From a virus: DNA of 39,328 nucleotides. The DNA is taken from IMG/VR virus record IMGVR_UViG_3300005289_000065, positions 1 through 39,328 of that record; one strand, given 5' to 3'. Below, one piece after another: positions 14,263-22,900 of the stretch. The notes under the pieces were generated by a model, which did not search any database, was not told the DNA's origin, and was given only the letters and a program-made list of their open reading frames with translations. Position numbers and translations under genes: made by a program. Every line of letters starts with the position of its first letter. Positions within the stretch are counted from its first letter, which is position 1.

Positions 14263-16962
14263 ATGGCGTGGCGCAATAATGTGTGGGAACCGGAAGACTA
14301 CCCTGCGAGTTCGTTTGCGCCTGACGCAGAGCCGGACCCGTCGCCCTTCCTGCGCCAGCCCGCAGCATCCCAACAGTATGGGAACATCGGTATGGCAGCG
14401 CCTTCCCCAGCCTTGCGTCAACCTGAGATGCCCAGTAGTGGGGGTGGTGGTTCATTCTGGGGAGGGGTCCTTGACCTATTACGTAATGTACCAATTACAT
14501 TGGGTGATCGCAAGCATGGCCAGACGACGCTGCCCAGTTACAATGAGATGACCGCGGGGCGCCGCCTGACCGACTTTGGCAAAGCGCAAGGGCTAGACAT
14601 GGGGACGTATGGCGGTGGTGGCTCTGTCTCTCCGGGAGAAGCACAATTTGCGGTGCGAGAGGGATTGCGGAAGCGGGATGAGGCGCCGCTTGGGCCGGAG
14701 GAGGCGCTCAAACTTTTTCCGTATCAACCCGGCGAGTCGCCAGAGACGGACATGCATCGGGCGTTTGCAGCTCGGCTTCGCCAGAAAGATATCGGGTCGT
14801 TGTATGGGCATCTCGTCACGCAGTACGGTCTTCCAGGAATGGGCGGTAGTCTAAGCGACACAGCAGGGTTTGAGCTTCCACCGCCGAATACCACCCCTGG
14901 ACAACCATCCTTAGAGAATGGAGCACTTCCTACCCAACCTGTTGCGCCAGGAGTCCCCGCCCCGCAAGCACCCATCGTGGGGAAACTAGACAGTGGCCGT
15001 CCGATCATTCGTCATCCTGACGGCGCCTATTCTACCCATATCAACAAACAGATGGAATTTGATGGGAAAGTCTATAACGTCCCAACGCTCTATGGTGGCA
15101 AACAGGTGACGGACCAAGAGGCTGGGAACATTATGAAGCAGACAAAGCTCATTGATCCTGATACGGGGCGTCCTTTGACCCCTTACAACAGTATTGAGGA
15201 GGCACGGGCTGCGTATGCGACAGAACATGACGCGATTGACCGCGAAGTACGAACAAAAATGGAGGGTGCAGTACTGCCTTCCAGCACCACATCCTTAGCT
15301 GTTCAACCTCCTGTCCCAACAATACCTGCCCGACCCCCAGGCGCTGTCCCCACGGTTACCCCTGTAGCCCAAGTCCAACCACAAGCGCCTTCCATGCAGC
15401 CGGCCCCAGCCGCCGCGCCACTCGCTGCGCAGGGACTTCCGCCGACACGGGATGTCATGGCGCTTCCCCCAAGGCCCACACGTCCGAGTGGGCAGGTCAC
15501 ACTCGAAGAACAACAACGCCACCCCTCTGTCCTAGCGGCAGAAGAAGCCTACCGTCTCCAGCGGACTATGCAGAATCGTGCGGCCCTCTTGAAGGCCCGA
15601 CAAGCGAGTCCAGCGCTTATTCGCCAAGAACAGCGCAAACAGTATGATGATGCTCATCGGCAGTGGGGGGAAGACATCAGAACGTGGGTAGAAACCAGGC
15701 GGGCGATGATGCCGGATTGGAAGCTGGATAAGGATCTGACGACACAGATTCTCATCGACAATCCCACGCTACCGGCAGGCAGCTTTCCTACACAGCCTAT
15801 GATTAGCACCGCCGCGACCAATCTTGCGGCACGTCAAGCGGAAGACAAGGCACGGGAGGAAGGGCTCACCACGAAGGCACGGCTTGGGGCAAACTATCAA
15901 AACTATCTCGATCTTCCACTCCACGCCACCGAGAAAGAACGGGCGACGCACTGGTACTATACCGATTCGGGTACGCCACTCGAAACCTCACGGACGGGGG
16001 CTGAAGCTGAAGCGCTTGCGCGTGCAGGGAAAGCTCGCCAGGTCTCCGTGGAAGATCACCGGCAACTCGCAATTATGGGCAGCGCCGCTGATGTCATGCA
16101 AGAAGGCGCACGCCTCACAAAGAAAGCCTATAGTATTCTGGACGGCCAGTTTGGGAAGATGACTCCGGCTGAACGCGCGAATCCTGCGGAGTGGGTACAA
16201 GGCCACTGGGATCAAATTACGCAAGATCATCCGGAAATCATTCAAGCGCAACGCTTCTGGGCTGGGTCTGCACAGCTCTTAGCACGTGGCGTGTCAGCCG
16301 CAAAAGGCGACCTCAATGCTCAGGAACTGGAAAAGGCTAATGCGCTGGCCCCGCAAATGATGTATCTGGCGAATGGTTTGGGTGTCAGCGTCGGTGCCAA
16401 TGGTGTCAAGATTGGTACTCCTTCTCAGTTGATACCTGATACCCGTGAGGTGGCATTGCGGACGCTTGACAACACGACTAATCTGTTGAATGGTCGAGCG
16501 GCACGTATTCTGGGAAAACCGGGATTCCAGTATCCCGGACTGACCAGCGGCACCGAGTCGCAGTATGCGAAAGACCGTGAGGAGCAAGAGCGACAGCGTG
16601 CAAAGACGCCTGCGGCTCCAATGACCCCCGCGGCTGCCGCGCAGAAGAAGCTAGGGGAATTTGAAAAGACGGGTGCGGCATGGATTGGGGAGCAGGTGGG
16701 CAGAGTTAAAAAGGCTGTAACCGGGCCACCCGCGCCGCCCCCATCCCCAACTGCCGCCCCCATGCAACAAGCCTATCAAACGTCGCTCAAGCAACATGGC
16801 ATCACGGCGCCGCCCAATCCCTCCAGTCCCGAATTTCAAGCCTTCATGGCGACCGTCTATCAGCAACTCGGGCGCTATCGCAAAGATCTGTCGCCTGCTC
16901 AACTCGCTGAACTCACCAAGACCATTGCGCAAAAGTATGGTGGGACATGGCAACCGCAGTAG
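14263..16962 (+). CDS. Internal/ejection virion protein
   Basis: This 899-aa protein is preceded by AGGAG, with its ATG 12 bases after the previous stop. Residues about 240-326 hold a recognisable phage domain (IIRHPDGAYSTHIN, FDGKVYNVPTLYGGK, SIEEARAAYATEHD), found in internal virion and polyvalent proteins ('DGs.sT...v..dGk.ynvPT...Gk...eA'). A Pro-rich linker (about 345-400) follows, then a long helical region with many charged residues (about 410-830). The C-terminus (SSPEFQAFMATVYQQLGRYRKDLSPAQLAELTKTIAQKYGG) is helical. It overlaps the giant gene by 16 bp. Position parallels T7 gp15 before gp16. An ejection role is inferred. Confidence 0.6.
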   Translation: MAWRNNVWEPEDYPASSFAPDAEPDPSPFLRQPAASQQYGNIGMAAPSPALRQPEMPSSGGGGSFWGGVLDLLRNVPITLGDRKHGQTTLPSYNEMTAGRRLTDFGKAQGLDMGTYGGGGSVSPGEAQFAVREGLRKRDEAPLGPEEALKLFPYQPGESPETDMHRAFAARLRQKDIGSLYGHLVTQYGLPGMGGSLSDTAGFELPPPNTTPGQPSLENGALPTQPVAPGVPAPQAPIVGKLDSGRPIIRHPDGAYSTHINKQMEFDGKVYNVPTLYGGKQVTDQEAGNIMKQTKLIDPDTGRPLTPYNSIEEARAAYATEHDAIDREVRTKMEGAVLPSSTTSLAVQPPVPTIPARPPGAVPTVTPVAQVQPQAPSMQPAPAAAPLAAQGLPPTRDVMALPPRPTRPSGQVTLEEQQRHPSVLAAEEAYRLQRTMQNRAALLKARQASPALIRQEQRKQYDDAHRQWGEDIRTWVETRRAMMPDWKLDKDLTTQILIDNPTLPAGSFPTQPMISTAATNLAARQAEDKAREEGLTTKARLGANYQNYLDLPLHATEKERATHWYYTDSGTPLETSRTGAEAEALARAGKARQVSVEDHRQLAIMGSAADVMQEGARLTKKAYSILDGQFGKMTPAERANPAEWVQGHWDQITQDHPEIIQAQRFWAGSAQLLARGVSAAKGDLNAQELEKANALAPQMMYLANGLGVSVGANGVKIGTPSQLIPDTREVALRTLDNTTNLLNGRAARILGKPGFQYPGLTSGTESQYAKDREEQERQRAKTPAAPMTPAAAAQKKLGEFEKTGAAWIGEQVGRVKKAVTGPPAPPPSPTAAPMQQAYQTSLKQHGITAPPNPSSPEFQAFMATVYQQLGRYRKDLSPAQLAELTKTIAQKYGGTWQPQ

Positions 16963-19900
16963 ACCTCAACGCGCTGGCTGATGAGTTTGTCGGGAGCGCT
17001 GCGACGCGACCTGCAAAACCCACGCCTTCTCCCAAGTTGGCGCAACCGCGCACACCGCCACATCCGCTCGCCAATCCTGCCAGTGCTGAATTTCGGGCCA
17101 TGGCCCAGAAGTACGGCCATGATCCTGACGAAATTGCTCGCCTCATGCGGGCGGAGTCGGCGTTTAATCCCAACGCCGAATCCCCCAAAGGGGCGCAAGG
17201 GCTCTTGCAGCTCATGCCCAGTGTGCAGCAAGACTATGGCGTGACTGATCCGATGGACCCGGCCCAAAACGTGCCAGCGGCGATGCAGTACTTGCGCGAC
17301 CTGAAGAAGCGGTTCAAGGGTGACAGCCAGCTTGCGTATGCCGCGTGGAGTGCCGGGCCTGGCACCGTCGAGAAGTTGGGACGCGTCCCCAATTACCCTG
17401 AAACCCAGAACCTTATTGCCAAGGTGTTGCCAGGCGGAGGGACTGGTCCCGCACCCGTGACGCTCAGTCCTGCGGATATCGAACGGATGGCCAATGAGTT
17501 TGTGGGGACCAGTGGTGCTCCTGTTGCCCCGGCCGGCGTACCGCCGACTCCCCCCGTTGCCCAGAGTCCCGTACCCATGCAGCCCTATGCCGATGTCCCT
17601 GGCTATCCTGCGCCACGCCAACAAGTCCAGGCGGGCGCCGTGATGCCGGGTCCCACGTTAGGCGCCCCCGGCATGCAACAATGGCCACCCGCAGGGAAGA
17701 CGGTGGCTGCCGAGCCTCCCTCACTCGATAGGCCTGCACAACGCCCCGCCCCCTTAGGCGCGAAGATGGTAGGCCCTCCCACGCCCACCCGCACCCAGCT
17801 CGCGTATCAAGAAGAACTCACCCGGGCGCGTGAAGCTGGAGAACCGGTGCCGCCACCCCGTGACGAACCGCTGGAAGAAGTGGGACCGTATGGTGCGATT
17901 GACCTTGGTTATGGCTTACGCCAAGGCGGGGAGATCGTCGGTCGGCAGGTGAAAAATCTGGCGCACCTCTGGGGCAAATTCCACAGTCTCATTGATCCGA
18001 TGGGGCGGACGGCCATCAGCCAGGATCAGATGCCCGCCAAGCTCGAACAAGCTGCGCAACAAGCGGTGGAGTATCTGCGCGTCAATCCAGAGGCGATGCA
18101 GGACCGCAACCGCTTCGACCAGGTTCTGTTTCGCGCGGTGGGGCAGTTCATTCCCCAGATTGCGGAGTATATGGTGCTCAAGCCCCTGCTTGGCCCTGTG
18201 ACTGCGCTGGTCGGCCCGGCCATGGCGACGGAAGCGGATCAGGGAATTGGGGCCGCGGCCTGGGCGGGACTGAAGGCATACGTGCTTGGTAAAGTCCAAG
18301 GGGTGCTCGGTCAGCAAAACCCGCTCGTGGCGATTCCGTCCACTGGCGCCTTATTCAGTGCCACGACTTATGCAGAGACGGGTGATCCCCAGCAAGCCAT
18401 CGTTCAAGGGCTCATGGGCATGGGCATGACCGCGACCCAGGCGGGACGCACTGGCGTGCGTGAGGCCTACCAACGGTTCAGTGATTATGTCGATGCCGAG
18501 CTTGGGCGACGTCAGGGGCGGAGCCAAGGTCCTCAAGGGGCGCCGCCTGCTGGCGTGCCCTGGACAAAAGAGCAAGTCCTCCATGATGCGACGCAAGGGT
18601 TTCGCGAGAGCCGCAGTCAGGCGGACGTCGAGTCCATGCTCCGCCAGAAGCACAGCATGGACCCGGAGACCGCCCGCAATGCGGCACGCATGGCGTATGA
18701 CCTGTATGTGGAAGCGACCAAGAAAGGGTTTGGCGTTGGGGGGGAAGACGCGCCGCCTGCTGGTGGAACTCCCCCGCCAGGGACGCCGCCCCCATCGCCT
18801 CCGCCAGGTGGCCCTGGAGCAGAAGCACCGCCGCCCCCTGGACCAACACCCGGTCCCCAGCCGCAACCCCGTCCTGGCGCTGGACCATCTGGCACCGCTG
18901 TGACTCCGCGTCCCGCGCGACCTCCACGGTTGCCCGCAACACAGCAAGACGCTGCCGTCAGTGCGATGAATTTGCCCAGTGATATAGACACCCTGGCACG
19001 CCAGGGACTTGCACGTCCGATGGCTCCAGAGGAGGAAGCGTGGATTACACGCATGCTGGAGGACCTTGACCCCTCTAAGCCCGCGCCGACCGTTCCACCT
19101 GAGCCACCAGGCCAGCAAGCGCAGTTAGTGCCTTGGGCACGTCAGGAGCTGCTTATTGAAGGGCCTGGCGTGCCGACCAACGAACCCCTGTCCGAGCAAG
19201 AACGTTTTGATGCACAGTATGCCGCGCCAGGACCTGCGACTTTTCCGGCGCCTAGCTATCGTCCACCTGGTCCTGATAACATCGTCCCTTCACCAGAAGA
19301 AGTGGTGCCTGGGCGTCCGCGCGTGGGGCGTGCCCCGGAGGAGATGCGCAAGCTCCAGGAATATCTAGATGTTTGGTGGCGCCATTTCATGGTCGGCGGT
19401 GATAAACCGGCGATGGGGCCACGTGTCTTCACACGGACTGCTGAAGCCTTCCAAAAACAGATTCGCGAGATGCAGGCCGAGCATGGGAACAATGCTGACC
19501 CTGCGGTCCAGCACCAGCTCCAAAGCTTCCAGGACTACTCGCGTCGCATCGACCAGGCGGTCGAGCGGGAGATGCAGGCCCGGAAGCAAGCGCGGTTAGC
19601 ACAGCCCGAAGGCATGGTAGAGGCGGAAGTCGAGACACCTGCGGTTGTTCCGCAGCCAGAGCCCCCTGTTCCACCTACCCCGGCTGTGGCAGTCGCAACA
19701 CCTCCACGTACCGCTCCGTCGCTCGTCACGCCAATTGAGGACATCGGCGGGCCGCAACGCCCCACCCCGCCTCCAGTGCCACGCCGCGCCGCGCTGGACC
19801 CGCGTGAGGACTTTACGCAGGAGGCGTCTGTGCTCAATCGCCCACCTGCGGACGTGTGGAATATGCTGCGGGATGAATATGCTACAAGTCCGTCGCGTGA

Positions 19901-22900
19901 AGATGGACGCGTAGCGCTTCAGAAGGCAGGGATTCCCAGTCAGCCTGGCGATCGCCTGGTAGATATTGCCTATGGGGCACTGGCACGCGGGGAGGACTTG
20001 TTTCCTCCTCCCGTAGCTCAAGAAGTCCCGCTCCCTCCACCTCCTGGCCCTGGCATGGTCCGACTCTATCGCGGCTCCTCCACGAAGTCTATTCCCCTGC
20101 CTCCCTGGCTTGACGCAGATCCTAAGTTCCAGGCGACGAAGCACGCGACAGGACGTTGGTGGACGGATAATCTAGCGATTGCCAAATGGTATTATGATGA
20201 CGCCGCGCCTACCGCTAAGATTGAATATGTGGATGTGCCTGAAGCGGTAGCACAGCAGGGACGGTTACGGCAGCAACCGCCTGAAATACAGCGCTTCTCG
20301 CTTGACCCTGACAATGAATATTTTTTACCAGCACCGTATGCTGGACGGGGAGCGCCGTTGCCTGCGAGCTTGATTCCAGCCACTGCTCAGCCGCCACAAC
20401 CTCCAACACCTGTAGCGCCAGCGCCTACGGTCCCCAAGCCGGTACCCGAAGCCACAATCGCCAACAGCGGCACGCCATACAAGAGTAAACAGAATGCCGA
20501 CTTTGCCTTGACGCATAAGAAGGGTATCAGCCCAGAGCATCATGAAGTGGTCGAACGGCCAGGGTATGGATGGTTCATTGTGCCGAAGGGCAGTGCCGTC
20601 CCGAAAGCGGTAGAGCCCGTTGCGCCTACTGAGAAACCCTCTCCGACCCCTGAGCCGCCTTCACTGTACACAGCGCTGACAACCTGGGGCGCCAAGGTAA
20701 CGGATGCCTTCCAGCTTCCTGCGAATGAGCGGAAAGCGCAACTCACGACTCTACGCCAGGAAGGCGTAGCGATGCGTGATGCAGCCATGACATCGCCCGA
20801 GTTGGTGCCAACCTTTGATCCGCAATTTGAGCGGTTTCTGGGGATGATTGACGCTGAGCTAGGGAAACCTCAGTCTGCGTCTCCCGCTGTACAAACAGCC
20901 ACGGCGGCATCAACGCCCTTGCCCACACGCGAAAGTGTGTTGCCTGATCAGCCACCCCCTGTTCCTGTTGAGACACCAGCGCCACCAGCCCCCACCGCAA
21001 AAGTGGCGCCGCCGAGCGAAGAAGCACAAAACGCAGGTTTCCAGGCACTCGTCCGCGAGATTCGCCACCAACTCTTTGTCGGGGGGAAGGCCATTAAGGA
21101 TATCCGCGATCTCCAACGTCTTGCCGAAGCGGCCTATGGGTCGCATCGGGCGGAAGGCGCCTATGATACGCGGGATATGTACGATGCACTGGAAGTGGCT
21201 ATCAACCAGCAGGTGCGGGAGATAGATTTTCCCATCAATAAGCCACTCGACCAAGCGATTGGCACAGCAGAAGTCCTCCATGCATTCATGGAAAAGACGC
21301 CCACGCAAACGCTCCGTACCGCTGAGCAAGACCAGTTACAACAGTTCTCCACGCCCCTAGATTATGCTTATGCGACGGCGTGGGTTGCCAATCTCCAGCC
21401 GCAGGACCTGGTGATTGAGCCAAGCGCGGGCACCGGAACCATCGCTAATTTCGCTGCGATGGCGCTAGGACCCAAGAATGTGATCGTGAATGAGATTGCC
21501 CCGCGCCGTCTGGAAGCGCTCCGTATGCAGGGGTATGGGCAGATCACCAAAGAAGATGCCCTCTTCCTCAACACCATCCTCTCAACACGGCTAGAACGCC
21601 ATCCGAGTGTTGTGCTTATGAACCCGCCGTTCTCCATTGCAGCCTCCCAGGGACAACACAATCCCAAAGTTGGCGCCAATCATGTCGAGCAAGCGCTCAG
21701 GCTTCTTGCTGATGGCGGACGACTTGTTGCGATTGTTGGGCGCGGGATGGGACCAGAGACCGCAACGTTCCGGGAGTGGTTTGACAAAATTGGCAAGCAA
21801 CATAGCATCCGGGCCGTCATCGAAGTGGATGGGAAAGTCTACCAGAAACAGGGGACGGAGTTCGGGACTCGTATCATCGTGATTGACAAGGGGACGCCCA
21901 CCGCTGAAGGCAGTATACTCACGGGGAAGGTGGCGACGATTCCCGATCTCCTTCGCATGCTTGATGAGGTACGTAATGTCCGCACCATCACCGCAGTCGT
22001 CCCTACACCGGAGCGCCCTGACACTCCTGAAACGCGCCCAGGTGACACCCCACCCGGAAATCAGCCCACTCGTCCAACTGATGCAGTGGAGCCTCACGCA
22101 CCAAAAGGACGACCAGTTTCGCCACCTCCGCAAGTTCCAAGGCCAGGTCCTCGAAGAGATGGAGGCGTGGACCCCGGAGGAAGTGGAACAGTGGCTGCTC
22201 GCCCCGGGCGACCGCGATCCCCAAGCGGGGGACGCCCTACCCCTGGACGGCCTGGAGGGGCTGAATCCCCAGGAGGCGTCCCAAGTACTCTTGAGCCTCC
22301 TCCACGACCAGCTCCCGCTCCACAACCGGATGTACCCGCCCCTGAGCGACCCTCGGAACGCGGTCCCGAGAGAGTAGCGCCGGAAGCGCCCTCCCCATCC
22401 TCACCGCGCCCGCCCGAGACGCCAGCCGGGCAGGATGCCGAGCTGGTAGACCTCACGACGACCATCTTCCAGCCGTATATTGGGGCGAATCTCGGCATTG
22501 CCGATGCGCAGCCGCACCCAGGGGCATTGGTCGAAACAAGCGCAATGGCGTCTGTGGCCGGCCCATCAATTACCGTGCAGCATCATCTTGCCCCTAAAGT
22601 GATTACGGAAGGACGGCTCTCTATCGCCCAGTTGGACCCGGTACTCCGTGCACGCCAAGCGCATGACCGCCTGCTCCATAATGGGAAACGCCAAGGATTT
22701 TTCGACGGCGACGGCACCGGCACGGGCAAGGGCAGAATCATTGCGGGTATTATCTTTGACAACTGGCAAGAAGGCCGCACGAAAGCCTTGTGGGTCAGCA
22801 AAAGCCAGGACAATTTCGCGCAAGCGCAAGGTGATTGGGTGGATGTCTCTGGCCGTGACAAGCATGACATGTTTACGGTCCACCGTCCTAACATTCCACA

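Noticed and set aside
22505-22514. TGCGCAGCCG identical to an edge repeat
   Set aside because: A single copy inside the coding frame of the polyvalent protein with no loop repeat nearby; a chance match is expected at this length and composition.
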